DNA of 64,000 nt, taken from contig CAVRGW010000002.1 in the NCBI GenBank assembly GCA_963720885.1, positions 310,001 through 374,000 of the forward strand. Direction: 5' to 3'. Made by a program: the position numbers and the translations under genes. This DNA is from DATLLN01 sp963720885 (lineage in GTDB: Bacteria; Actinomycetota; Thermoleophilia; Gaiellales; JAICJC01). Of the stretch, positions 9,011 to 17,442 are shown piece by piece. Numbering within the stretch: the stretch's first letter is position 1; each line of letters opens with the position of its first letter. Under the pieces are notes generated by a model. That model had not been told where the DNA came from. It worked only from the letters and a program-made list of their open reading frames with translations, and did no database searches.

Positions 9011-9591
9011 AGCCGGTTCGCGTCGTCACCGGCCGCGTGGCCGCCCTCGACCGGACGGACGTCGACACCGACCAGATCATCCCCAAGCAGTTCCTGAAGC
9101 GGATCGAGCGCACGGGATTCGGCGAGTTCCTGTTCTGGGACTGGGCGAAGCAGCCGGACTTCCCGCTCAACCGCCCGGAGTTCCAGGGCGCGCCGATCCT
9201 GGCCGCCGGCAGGAACTTCGGCTCGGGGTCGTCACGCGAGCATGCGCCATGGGCGCTGCAGGATCACGGGTTCGAGGCGATCATCGCCCCCAGCTTCTCG
9301 GACATCTTCAAGGCGAACTGCGCCATGATCGGCCTGCTGGCGGTCGAGCTGGACGAGGCCGACGTCCGGGAGCTGCTCGATAGGGCGCCGGACGAGGCCA
9401 CGGTCGACCTCGAGCGGCGCGTCGTGACGCTGCCGTCGGGCCGGGAGGTCGCCTTCCCGATCGACGACGACACCCGCGAGCGGCTGCTCAACGGCTGGGA
9501 CGAGATCGCCCTGACCGAGCGCCGGCTGGAGGAGATCGAGCGCTACGAGCGGGAGCGCGAGCGCACCGGGCCGAACGTGCTGGCCCTCTGA
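9007..9591 (+). CDS. leuD: 3-isopropylmalate dehydratase small subunit
   Basis: The 194-residue protein is the swivel-domain partner of LeuC. It carries TDQIIPKQFLKRIERTGFGE, the GRNFGSGSSREHAPWAL substrate-loop motif and FSDIFKANCAMIGLL. The start is GTG 9007, which overlaps the leuC stop and places the first conserved strand at the N-terminus. A longer in-frame extension further upstream lies inside leuC and can be ignored. LeuC and LeuD form the heterodimeric isomerase in the cytoplasm. Confidence 0.95.
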   Translation: MKPVRVVTGRVAALDRTDVDTDQIIPKQFLKRIERTGFGEFLFWDWAKQPDFPLNRPEFQGAPILAAGRNFGSGSSREHAPWALQDHGFEAIIAPSFSDIFKANCAMIGLLAVELDEADVRELLDRAPDEATVDLERRVVTLPSGREVAFPIDDDTRERLLNGWDEIALTERRLEEIERYERERERTGPNVLAL

Positions 9592-9643
9592 GCGCCGCTT
9601 CTGGCGTCCGCGCTCCGGTCCGGACGGTAGGATCGCCGCGCCG

Positions 9644-10774
9644 ATGAAGATCGCAGTCCCCACCGAGCGCCGGGAGCACGAGCGACGGGTCGCCCTGACG
9701 CCCGACGCCGTCACGCGGCTGACCGGCCAGGGCATCGAGGTACTCGTCCACGCCGGCGCCGGTGCCGGCGCGTCGCTGCCGGACGCGGCGTACGTCGATG
9801 CCGGTGGGCGGATCGTGGCCGACGAGGCCGAGCTGCTCGCCCAGGCGGACGCGCTGGTCACGGTCGGCCGCCCCCAGGACGACTGGATCGAGGGCCTGCG
9901 CCGCGGGGCCGTGCTGGTCGGCCTGTTCCAGCCGCTGTCGAACCGCGACCTGGTTGACCGGCTGGCCGCCGCAGGGCTGACCGCGTTCAGCCTGGACGCC
10001 ATCCCCCGGATCACACGGTCGCAGTCGATGGATGCGCTGTCTTCGCAGGCGACGGTGTCCGGCTACAAGGCGGTGCTGATCGCCGCCGGGCACATTCCCC
10101 GCTTCTTCCCGATGCTGATGACGGCCGCCGGCACCATCCCGCCCGCCAAGGTGCTGGTACTGGGCGCCGGCGTCGCCGGGCTGCAGGCGATCGCCACGGC
10201 CCGCCGGCTGGGCGCCGTCGTCTCGGCGTTCGACACGCGGCCGGTGGTCAAGGAGCAGGTGCAGAGCCTGGGCGCGACGTTCGTCGAGCTGGAGCTGGAG
10301 GTCGAGGAGGGCCAGGACGCCCGCGGCTACGCCACCGAGCTGTCCGAGGCGCAGCACGCGCAGGAGCAGGCGCTCGTCCAGCGCTCGGTGACCGAGAGCG
10401 ACGCGGTGATCACCACCGCCCTGATCCCCGGACGGCCTGCTCCGGAGCTGATCACGGCATCCGCCGTCGAGGGCATGCGCCCCGGGTCGGTGATCGTCGA
10501 CCTGGCGGCGGAGGCCGGCGGCAACTGCCAGCTGACGAGTCCAGGAGAGGTGATCGTGCACAACGGAGTGACCATCGTGGGGACGCTCAACCTCCCCTCC
10601 ACCATGCCGCTGCATGCGAGCCAGATGTTCGCGCGCAACATCACCAGCCTGCTCGACCTGATCACAGCGGACGGAGAGCCGGCGATCGACTTCGAGGACG
10701 AGATCGTCGCCGACGCCTGCATCACGCACGACGGCAAGATCGTCTCCCGGCTGCTCCAGGGGGCGGCGGCATGA
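9644..10774 (+). CDS. pntA: NAD(P) transhydrogenase alpha subunit part 1 (PntAa)
   Basis: The 376-residue protein begins MKIAVPTERREHERRVALTP, the alanine dehydrogenase/PNT N-terminal signature. It has the NAD-binding motif VLGAGVAGLQAIATARRLG near residue 170, followed by VSAFDTRPVVKEQVQSLGA. It is the soluble NAD(H)-binding domain I of proton-translocating transhydrogenase. The alpha subunit is split here into a soluble piece and a short membrane piece (next gene), as in Rhodospirillum and many actinobacteria. The following start overlaps its stop, so the three pnt genes form one operon. Confidence 0.93.
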   Translation: MKIAVPTERREHERRVALTPDAVTRLTGQGIEVLVHAGAGAGASLPDAAYVDAGGRIVADEAELLAQADALVTVGRPQDDWIEGLRRGAVLVGLFQPLSNRDLVDRLAAAGLTAFSLDAIPRITRSQSMDALSSQATVSGYKAVLIAAGHIPRFFPMLMTAAGTIPPAKVLVLGAGVAGLQAIATARRLGAVVSAFDTRPVVKEQVQSLGATFVELELEVEEGQDARGYATELSEAQHAQEQALVQRSVTESDAVITTALIPGRPAPELITASAVEGMRPGSVIVDLAAEAGGNCQLTSPGEVIVHNGVTIVGTLNLPSTMPLHASQMFARNITSLLDLITADGEPAIDFEDEIVADACITHDGKIVSRLLQGAAA

Positions 10775-11076
10775 GCGCCGAACTGGTCGCCCAGCTGACC
10801 GTGCTGGTGCTGGCGGCGTTCGTCGGCATCGAGGTGATCTCGAAGGTGCCGACCACGCTGCACACGCCGCTGATGAGCGGCACGAACGCGATCCACGGCA
10901 TCGTCATCGTCGGGGCGATCCTGGTCACGGCGTCGACCGACTCGACGCTGGTCAAGGTGCTCGGCACGATCGCCATCGCGTTCGGCGCGATCAACGTGGT
11001 CGGCGGCTTCCTGGTCACCGACCGGATGCTGCACATGTTCAAGCGGCGCCCGGGCGACGGGGAGCGCGATGGATAA
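10771..11076 (+). CDS. NAD(P) transhydrogenase alpha subunit part 2 (PntAb)
   Basis: The 101-residue hydrophobic protein has three membrane helices and the sequence FVGIEVISKVPTTLHTPLMS, typical of the PntAb (DUF3814) segment that links domains I and III through the membrane. The ATG overlaps the pntAa stop, and the pntB start lies inside its last codons. It provides part of the proton channel of the transhydrogenase. Assignment is firm from length, motif and position. Confidence 0.92.
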   Translation: MSAELVAQLTVLVLAAFVGIEVISKVPTTLHTPLMSGTNAIHGIVIVGAILVTASTDSTLVKVLGTIAIAFGAINVVGGFLVTDRMLHMFKRRPGDGERDG

Positions 11077-12463
11077 ACGCCAGGCGGTCGACCTCGCCTA
11101 TCTGGTCTGTGCGATCACCTTCATCATCGGGCTGAAGCGGCTCTCGTCCCCGCGCACCGCCGTGCGCGGCAACCAGGTCGCGGCCTTCGGCATGGTGCTG
11201 GCGATCGGCGTGACGCTGTGGGATGCGGACGCCCGCAACCTGGCCTGGATCATCGCCGGCATCGCGATCGGCGGCGTGATCGGCGCGTACTCGGCGCGCG
11301 CGGTGAAGATGACCGCGATGCCGCAGATGGTGGCGCTGTTCAACGGCGTCGGCGGCGGCGCAGCGGCGCTGATCTCGATCTCCGAGTACCACGACCGGAT
11401 CAGCCTTGCCACCGACCCGGCGACCAGCTTCCTGATCTCGACGCTGTTCTCGGCGATCGTCGGCGGCGTCAGCTTCGCCGGATCGATGGTCGCCTTCGGC
11501 AAGCTGCAGGAGGTGATCTCGGGCAGCCCCGTCACGGTGCCCGGCCAGAAGGCGGTGAACGCCGTCAACTTCACCGCCATCGTCGTCCTGGCGGTCTACC
11601 TGGCGGCGGGCAACGAGAGCGAGGGCGTGCTGGTGCTGGCCGTTGCCCTCTCGCTGCTGCTCGGCGTCAGCTTGGTGATGGCGATCGGCGGCGCGGACAT
11701 GCCCGTCGTGATCTCGCTGCTCAACTCCTTCACCGGCCTCGCCGCCGCGGCGACCGGCTTCACGTTGCATAACAACCTGCTGATCATCGCCGGCACGCTG
11801 GTCGGCGCGTCGGGCGCACTGCTGACGCAGATGATGAGCCGGGCGATGAACCGCTCGCTGGCCAACGTCGTGTTCGGAGCGTTCGGCACCGGCAGCGGGA
11901 CGGCGGTGGCCGGTCCCACGGGCGCGCAGGGCACGGTGCGCTCTGCCTCGGCCGACGATGTCGCCGTGATGCTCGGCTACGCCCGCCGCGTTGTGATCGT
12001 TCCCGGCTACGGGCTCGCCGTCGCCCAGGCGCAGCACGTCGTCCGCGAGCTGGCCGACCAGCTCGAGCGCAAGGGCGTGGACGTGCGCTACGCCATCCAT
12101 CCTGTCGCAGGCCGGATGCCCGGCCACATGAACGTGCTGCTGGCCGAGGCGGACGTGCCCTACACCCAGCTCTACGAGATGGACGAGATCAACGCCGAGT
12201 TCCCGCGCACCGACGTGTCGCTGGTGGTCGGGGCCAACGACGTCGTCAACCCCGCGGCGAAGAACACGCCGGGCAGTCCGATCTACGGCATGCCGGTGCT
12301 GAACGTCGATCAGTCGCAGGCCGTGGTGGTGCTCAAGCGCTCGATGAACACCGGCTTCGCCGGCATCGACAACGAGCTGTTCACCGACCCGAAGACGACG
12401 ATGCTGTTCGGCGACGCCAAGGAGTCGCTGGCCAACCTCGTCACCTCGGTCAAGAACGTCTGA
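11069..12463 (+). CDS. pntB: NAD(P) transhydrogenase beta subunit
   Basis: The 464-residue protein has an N-terminal membrane part with eight to nine helices (SARAVKMTAMPQMVALFNGV, then SPVTVPGQKAVNA). The C-terminal part is an NADP(H)-binding domain III with IVPGYGLAVAQAQH, YAIHPVAGRMPGHMNVLLAE and VVGANDVVNPAA. It couples proton re-entry to hydride transfer from NADH to NADP+, supplying NADPH. Its stop codon is immediately followed by the repeat at 12464-12494. Confidence 0.94.
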   Translation: MDKRQAVDLAYLVCAITFIIGLKRLSSPRTAVRGNQVAAFGMVLAIGVTLWDADARNLAWIIAGIAIGGVIGAYSARAVKMTAMPQMVALFNGVGGGAAALISISEYHDRISLATDPATSFLISTLFSAIVGGVSFAGSMVAFGKLQEVISGSPVTVPGQKAVNAVNFTAIVVLAVYLAAGNESEGVLVLAVALSLLLGVSLVMAIGGADMPVVISLLNSFTGLAAAATGFTLHNNLLIIAGTLVGASGALLTQMMSRAMNRSLANVVFGAFGTGSGTAVAGPTGAQGTVRSASADDVAVMLGYARRVVIVPGYGLAVAQAQHVVRELADQLERKGVDVRYAIHPVAGRMPGHMNVLLAEADVPYTQLYEMDEINAEFPRTDVSLVVGANDVVNPAAKNTPGSPIYGMPVLNVDQSQAVVVLKRSMNTGFAGIDNELFTDPKTTMLFGDAKESLANLVTSVKNV

Positions 12464-12494
12464 CGCAACACCGGGGTCAGACCCCTTTGTTGCG
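12464..12494. repeat. 31-bp REP-like palindromic element, copy 2 (inverted)
   Basis: This is the reverse complement of the element at 6409-6439 with one base changed in an outer arm, giving CGCAACA and TTGTTGCG arms around GGGGTCAGACCCC. It begins at the base after the pntB stop and lies 8 bases before the end of the convergent cytochrome c gene. Recurrence at a second convergent junction indicates a dispersed family rather than a gene-specific terminator. Confidence 0.8.
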
Positions 12495-12502
12495 CGTGGT
12501 CG

Positions 12503-13282
12503 CTAGCTGCCCGGCGTGAGCGAGTCGATGTAGGCGATCAGCTGGTTGACCTCTGTGTCCGTCAGGATGCCGCCCCAGTGGGGCATGCTGACGATCGGCG
12601 CCTTGCCGAGGACGCTCCCGCTGCGGATGATTTCCGCCATCGCCTGGTCGTCGAACTCGTTGTGGAAGTCGGCGCCGACCAGCGGCGGGATCGTCCCGTC
12701 CGGCGAGGCAGGATTGGGAACGCCGCCGAGAGCATTCGGGCCATGGCAGTTGACGCAGCCGAAGCTGTCGTAGAGCACCATGCCGGCGACCACGTCGCCC
12801 TGATCCGTTGGGACGGTCGCCACGGCCGTGCCGGGAACGGCTGGGAATCCGGCCTTGATGTACGCCACCAGGGCATTGATCTGGCCCTTCGAGACGACGC
12901 CCTTCCAGACCGGCATGTACGGCTTCGTGGGGTCGGACGACACGCCGGCCCCGTGCTCGATGATCTGAGTGAGTTGCTGCGACGTGAGGGTCGAGGCGAC
13001 CGCCTGCAGACCGGGCACGTCGGCGGAGACGCTGCCGTCTCCACGCGGGCCGTGGCACTGGGCGCAGGCGAACTGGCTGAAGGCGCGTGCACCGACCGCG
13101 ACCTCCTGTGACACCGGGGCCGGCTTGGCAGGTGGCGGCTGGCTCGACGCCGCGGTCGCCGGAGCACTGTTCCGGCCCGACCAGAACGCAGCGAGGGCAA
13201 CGGCGATCACGACGAAGGTGATCGCAGCGACGGCGACCAGAACATCTCCACTCCCTTGCCTGCCGGCCGGCTCATCACTCAT
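12503..13282 (-). CDS. Membrane-anchored di-haem cytochrome c
   Basis: The 259-residue protein has a short N-terminal cytoplasmic part and one hydrophobic helix (VLVAVAAITFVVIAVALAAF, residues about 14-33), then a linker rich in proline and alanine. Two class I cytochrome c domains follow. Haem-binding CXXCH motifs are CAQCH near residue 74 and CVNCH near residue 177, each followed by a later methionine region (KPYMPVWKG, VSMPHWGG) that could supply the distal ligand. It is probably anchored outside the membrane as an electron carrier to an oxidase. No oxidase or complex III gene is next to it, so the partner is unknown. Confidence 0.88.
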   Translation of the reverse strand: MSDEPAGRQGSGDVLVAVAAITFVVIAVALAAFWSGRNSAPATAASSQPPPAKPAPVSQEVAVGARAFSQFACAQCHGPRGDGSVSADVPGLQAVASTLTSQQLTQIIEHGAGVSSDPTKPYMPVWKGVVSKGQINALVAYIKAGFPAVPGTAVATVPTDQGDVVAGMVLYDSFGCVNCHGPNALGGVPNPASPDGTIPPLVGADFHNEFDDQAMAEIIRSGSVLGKAPIVSMPHWGGILTDTEVNQLIAYIDSLTPGS

Positions 13283-13354
13283 GGCGCGATCATCCTACTC
13301 CTCCGCCGGCCGAGCATCGGTGACCGCACGGACACCGTTGCGGCGAACCCGCAA

Positions 13355-14428
13355 TCAGAGCTGGCGCAGCAGCGCCGAGACCAGGTCGGCGCGCTCGTCG
13401 ACCGACCTGAGCGAAACGCGCTCGTCGTCGGCGTGGGCACCGGCGCCCAGCGGGCCGAGGCCGTCCAGCACCGGCGTTCCCACGGCCGCGGCGAAGTTGC
13501 CGTCGGAGCCGCCGCCGGAGGCGTTCTCGCTGACCTGCTGACCGAGTCCGCGGGCGATCTCGATCGCCCGTGCGGCCAGCGCCTTCGCCGCGTCGTCGCG
13601 AATCATCGGAGGACGCGTGATGCCCCCGGTCACAGTCAGTCTCGCGCCGTCGAGCATCGGCCGCAGCCCGTAGATCGCCTCCTCGAGCGTCCGTTGCTCG
13701 TCGTCCGTCCAGGCCCGCGCGTCAACCCGCGCCCATGCCGCAGCCGCAACGACGTTGTCTCCTGTGCCACCAGCGACCTGGCCGACGTTGACACGGACGC
13801 CGCGTTCACGGTCGCGCAGCTCGAGGAGCCGCAGCGTCTGGTGCGCCAGCTCCTCGACGGCTGAGATGCCCTGTCCTCCGTGACCCGCGTGGGCCGCCTC
13901 GCCCTCGATCCGCAGCTGATAGCGGGCCAGACCCGAGCGCTCCGTGGTGATCGTCCCGTCCTGCACCGGCGGCTCGAGCACGAGCGCAGCCTCGGCGCGG
14001 CGCGCCAGCTCCTCGACGTGCGGCCGCCCGCTGGGGCTGCCGATCTCCTCGTCCGCCGTCACCAGCACGCTGACCGGCCTGCCGAACGGCATGCCCCGGC
14101 GCAGCGCCTCCAGCATGACCACGATGCCGCCCTTCATGTCGAGCGCACCGGGCCCATGGGCCATGTCGCCGTCCACGCGGAACGGCATTCTCTGGAGCGT
14201 CCCCGCGGGCCACACGGTGTCCAGATGGGCAAGCAGGAGCAGCCCCGCCTTACCGTCGTCCTCGGGGCCGAAGCTGGCACGGACCACCTCGCCGTCGTGG
14301 TGCACGCGCCCCCCCAGCGACGCCAGCTCGGCCGTGATGAACTCGCCGATGTGAGCGATCCGCGCGGGGTCGCCGGTCGGACTCTCGAGCTCGACCAGCC
14401 GCCGCAGCGTGTCGACCGGCTTCATCAT
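13355..14428 (-). CDS. M20 family metallopeptidase (carboxypeptidase G2-like)
   Basis: The 357-residue protein is a zinc peptidase of the M20 family. Metal and catalytic residues are in LLLAHLDTVWPAGT (His, Asp), GPGALDMKGGIV (bridging Asp), TADEEIGSPSG (catalytic and ligand Glu) and GAGAHADDERV (His). The dimerisation lid domain lies between about residues 165 and 280. The ATG at 14428 overlaps the stop of the solute-binding-like gene upstream. CPG2-type enzymes remove C-terminal glutamate from amide-linked substrates. Beside a glutamine-synthetase-like ligase, hydrolysis of a gamma-glutamyl or N-acyl amino acid is plausible but inferred. Confidence 0.85.
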   Translation of the reverse strand: MMKPVDTLRRLVELESPTGDPARIAHIGEFITAELASLGGRVHHDGEVVRASFGPEDDGKAGLLLLAHLDTVWPAGTLQRMPFRVDGDMAHGPGALDMKGGIVVMLEALRRGMPFGRPVSVLVTADEEIGSPSGRPHVEELARRAEAALVLEPPVQDGTITTERSGLARYQLRIEGEAAHAGHGGQGISAVEELAHQTLRLLELRDRERGVRVNVGQVAGGTGDNVVAAAAWARVDARAWTDDEQRTLEEAIYGLRPMLDGARLTVTGGITRPPMIRDDAAKALAARAIEIARGLGQQVSENASGGGSDGNFAAAVGTPVLDGLGPLGAGAHADDERVSLRSVDERADLVSALLRQL

Positions 14429-15147
14429 GTGGGCAGTATGGCGGCTGGGACCGTCTTCGCGCCCATCCACCTGCGCCACTCAGCCGCCAGCGAGCCGTCG
14501 GCGATCGCCGCCGACAGTCCGCGGTCGATCAGCTCGCGCACCGCGTGGTCGCCCCTGCGGCAGGCCGCACCCCACGGATTCTGCGTCTCCGCGACATGCG
14601 CGATTCGGAAGCCCCCGCCGGCGACCACTCCACCGAACGCCGGCTCATCGTCCACGAAGGCATCGATGTCGCCGCTCCCGACAGCGTCGATCATCTCCGC
14701 GAACACGTCGTCGGACGTGCCGTCGAAGGCAACGAGCTCGGCGGCGCCGAACGTCTCGGCCAGGCGCATGTTCGTGGAGTCGGCGATGGCTCCCACGCGG
14801 GCGCCGCGCAGGCCGGCGAGCGATGTGATCGGCGAGTCGGCGCGCACCAGGACGGCCTCGTCGAACGCCGCGTAGGGCCGCGAGTAGTCGAACAACTCGC
14901 GCCGTTCCTCGGTGATCGCCGAGCCGCACCAGATGGCATCCACCTCGCCCGCGTCCAGCGCGGGCCGGAACCGGTCCCAGCGCCGGAACTCCCAGGCAAC
15001 GACGAGGCCGGCGTGCTCCGCCGCCAGCCGCGCCAGCCCCGGCTCCAGTCCGTCGCGCGCGCCCTCCGGCGTCGTCCAGAACAGCGGCCGCGCGTCCATG
15101 TCGGCGCAGCACAACGTCAGCACGCCGTCGGCGACCAGCCCGCTCAC
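14425..15147 (-). CDS. Solute-binding protein family 3-like protein without signal peptide
   Basis: The 240-residue protein has the bacterial extracellular solute-binding family 3 fold: TTPEGARDGLEPGLARLAAE, then RFRPALDAGEVDAIWCGSAI, then a DYSRPYAAFDEAVLVRAD hinge and ADSTNMRLAETFG. GTG 15147 overlaps the stop of the upstream ligase gene and no hydrophobic leader exists. The longer frame to 15210 runs inside that gene and has no leader either. It is therefore probably cytoplasmic, so a sensing or enzymatic role (as in cyclohexadienyl-dehydratase relatives) is possible instead of transport. No permease or ATPase gene lies nearby. Confidence 0.75.
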   Translation of the reverse strand: MSGLVADGVLTLCCADMDARPLFWTTPEGARDGLEPGLARLAAEHAGLVVAWEFRRWDRFRPALDAGEVDAIWCGSAITEERRELFDYSRPYAAFDEAVLVRADSPITSLAGLRGARVGAIADSTNMRLAETFGAAELVAFDGTSDDVFAEMIDAVGSGDIDAFVDDEPAFGGVVAGGGFRIAHVAETQNPWGAACRRGDHAVRELIDRGLSAAIADGSLAAEWRRWMGAKTVPAAILPT

Positions 15148-16521
15148 GGGATCGCCCGCAGGTACATCTCGCGGTGCCACTCGGTCACAGTGCCGCAGAA
15201 CCGCTCCCACTCGTCGGTCTTGTACTCCACGAACGCGTCATACAGCGCGTCGGGGAGCGCGCCCCGCACGACATCGTCCTCCGCCAGCGCGGCCAGTGCG
15301 TCGCCCAGCGTACGCGGCAGCGCGGGGAACCGCCCCGCCGAATCGCCGTACGAGTCCTCGGACTGCGGAGCGCCGGGATCGATTCGCCGCTGGAGACCAT
15401 CGGCGATCGCCTCCAGCACGGCGGCATGGGAGATGAACGGGTTGACGCTGGCGTCGGGCAGCTTGTACTCCAGCCGCCCGGACGCGCTGACCCGCACCGC
15501 GCACGTGCGGTTGTCGAAGCCCCAGTTGACAACGGCCGGGGCGAACTGCCCGACATCCCAGTAGCGCGCGTAGGAGTTCACGGTCGGCGCGAGCAGCGCC
15601 AGCATCCCCCGCGAGTGCTCGAGGATCCCGCCCAGCGCGTGTCGCGCTGTCTCGCTGACGTGCAGCGTGTCGTTGCCCTTGTCGACAAAGACGTTCTCGT
15701 CGCCGCGCCATAGGCTGAGGTTGTGGTGGCAGCCGTTCGCCATCAGGCCGACGGCGGGCTTCGGCATGAAGCTCGCGATCACCCCGAACTCGCGCGCCAC
15801 CTGCGCGCAGATCTGCCGGTAGGTGACCAGGCGGTCGCAGGTGCGCTCGCAGCGGTCGAACTGGAAGTTCAGCTCGAGCTGGCCGGTGTCCTCGTAGTCG
15901 CCCTCGATCATGTCCAGCCCCATCGCCTGCGCGTAGGCGATCACGCGCTTGACGATCGGCCGCATCGTCTCGAGCGCGCCGATGTGGTACGCCGGGGACA
16001 CGTTGGGTTGCGACCACACCTCGACGTCCTCGCCCAGCCAGCTCATCTCCGGCTCCGTGCCCGACCGCAGCTCGAGGCCGGTGCGCTCCGCGGAACCGCT
16101 CGTGGACGCGCGCCAGGTTGCTCCGCACACAGGTGGAGAGCGGCTCGCCCGGCTCCTCCGCCCGGTCGCGCCGGGTGTAGAGGTCACAGAAGAACCGGCC
16201 GTAGGTGGTGTCCCACGGCAGCACGGCGAAGGTCGCCGCGTCGGGGAGCGCCAGGAACTCCTCGCGCTCCGGGCCGCTGGCGATCAGCGTGCCGTGGCGG
16301 CTGGTCGCGAGGTCGGCGACGGCCGACCCGTGGAACTGCACGCCCCGCTCGAGGTTCCGGGCGAGATGCCTGGCCGGCGCGACCTTCGCCATCACCCGGC
16401 CGTTCAGCGTGACGAACTGGTAGTAGACGAGCTCGACGCCGGACTCGCGGATCCGCTCGGCGAGCCCCGCCTGTGCGGCCGCGTTCTGCTCCAGCCGCTG
16501 CTCCAGCGCAGCGGACGCCAT
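15144..16521 (-). CDS. Glutamine-synthetase-like ligase, interrupted by a frameshift near 16085
   Basis: From ATG 16521 the first frame gives a GS beta-grasp-like N-terminus (LVYYQFVTLNGRVMAKVAPA, then WDTTYGRFFCDLY). After about 145 codons it passes into the next frame near 16085, where one extra base in gcgcacc explains the shift. The second part holds the GS catalytic domain: EGDYEDTGQLELNFQFD, KPAVGLMANGCHHNLSLW and SASGRLEYKLPDASVNPF. The restored length of about 458 residues fits the GlnA3/GlnT-like group, which gamma-glutamylates amines, rather than a guaranteed primary GS. It is coupled by overlap to the next two genes, and the PhyH gene lies just upstream. Confidence 0.8.
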
Positions 16522-16522
16522 G

Positions 16523-17380
16523 TCAGGCGGCCGCCGGCTCGCTGATCCGTTCGATGAACGGGCTGCGGTACCCGTCCTCGCGCCACATCACCGGGAAGAA
16601 CGCCTCGTCGATCTCGAGCTCGCCCGGCCGCCGGTAGTGGCTGTAGATCGGGTGGACGTTCGTCGGATGCCATCGCGTGTCGGTGGTCATCATGTGGCTG
16701 ATGATCGCGCGCCGCTCGCGGTCGGGACGCTCGTTGGGCGGCGAGCCGTGGAACGTCCAGCCGTGGTGGAACGCCGCGCCGCCGGGCGGCACCTCGATCG
16801 GCACCCACTCGACCTCGGCGTACAGCTCGGGGGGCGCCACCTGCTGCGCATGCCCGGTCCAGTCGTCCGGCGCGTGGAACTGCCCACCCATCGGCATGTG
16901 GCCCCACAGATGCGATCCGCGGGCGTAGTAGATCGTGCCGGTGTCGGCATGGGTCTCGTCGAGCGCCATCCAGCACGTCGTCAGGTTGGCCGGATCGAAG
17001 TAGCCCTGGTAGGCGGCGTCCTGGTGAGCCAGCAGCGCCTTGCCGCCGGCCGGCTTCCAGACGGCGTTGTCGATGAACAGCCGCATCCCCGGCGCGCCTT
17101 CCAGCCTGGCGGCGAACTCGGCGTTGCGCGCGGCGAGCGTCGTCGCGGCGATCGTCCGATCGGCCTTCCACAGGTTGCAGAGCTGCCGTGTCTTGTCCGG
17201 CGGGGTGACACCCGGCTGGTAGTTGACCTCGTCGGGCATGACACCGGTCTCCCAGTCGTGCTCGAAGCAGCGCGCGAAGTGCTCGCGCACCCGCTCCACC
17301 TCGTCGGCCGGGAGGAACTCCTCGACCACGACGAAGCCGTCGCGGCGGTAGGACTCGATCTGCTCGTCTGTGGGCTGCAT
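16523..17380 (-). CDS. Phytanoyl-CoA dioxygenase (PhyH) family protein
   Basis: The 285-residue protein is an Fe(II)/2-oxoglutarate dioxygenase. The iron ligands are visible as HQD in LLAHQDAAYQGYFD and the distal His in AAFHHGWTFHGSPPNE; the following RRAIISHM may supply the 2-oxoglutarate-binding Arg. Length and the N-terminal YRRDGFVVVEEFL match the PhyH family, which hydroxylates diverse small molecules. It ends one base before the start of the GS-like gene and is divergent from the GntR regulator at 17443, which probably controls it. The substrate is unknown. Confidence 0.87.
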   Translation of the reverse strand: MQPTDEQIESYRRDGFVVVEEFLPADEVERVREHFARCFEHDWETGVMPDEVNYQPGVTPPDKTRQLCNLWKADRTIAATTLAARNAEFAARLEGAPGMRLFIDNAVWKPAGGKALLAHQDAAYQGYFDPANLTTCWMALDETHADTGTIYYARGSHLWGHMPMGGQFHAPDDWTGHAQQVAPPELYAEVEWVPIEVPPGGAAFHHGWTFHGSPPNERPDRERRAIISHMMTTDTRWHPTNVHPIYSHYRRPGELEIDEAFFPVMWREDGYRSPFIERISEPAAA

Positions 17381-17419
17381 TGGCTCGCTCCTGAATCGCT
17401 GTGCTGGAAACTTCTACCA

Positions 17420-17432
17420 TCTATCGGTTAGA
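17420..17432. promoter_or_regulatory. Possible GntR operator in the PhyH/GntR divergent gap
   Basis: The 62-base gap between the divergent starts contains a locally AT-rich stretch. In it, TCTA and TAGA form an inverted repeat around TCGGT. It lies 11 bases before the regulator ATG. FCD-type GntR proteins bind short interrupted palindromes of this size, often in their own divergent promoter. The arms are only four bases, so this is suggestive. Confidence 0.3.
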
Positions 17433-17442
17433 GTTTCAAATC

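Noticed and set aside
15144..16187. A separate N-terminally truncated glutamine synthetase gene
   Set aside because: The missing N-terminal GS region is directly upstream in the adjacent frame and joins with a one-base correction, so it is one gene from 16521.
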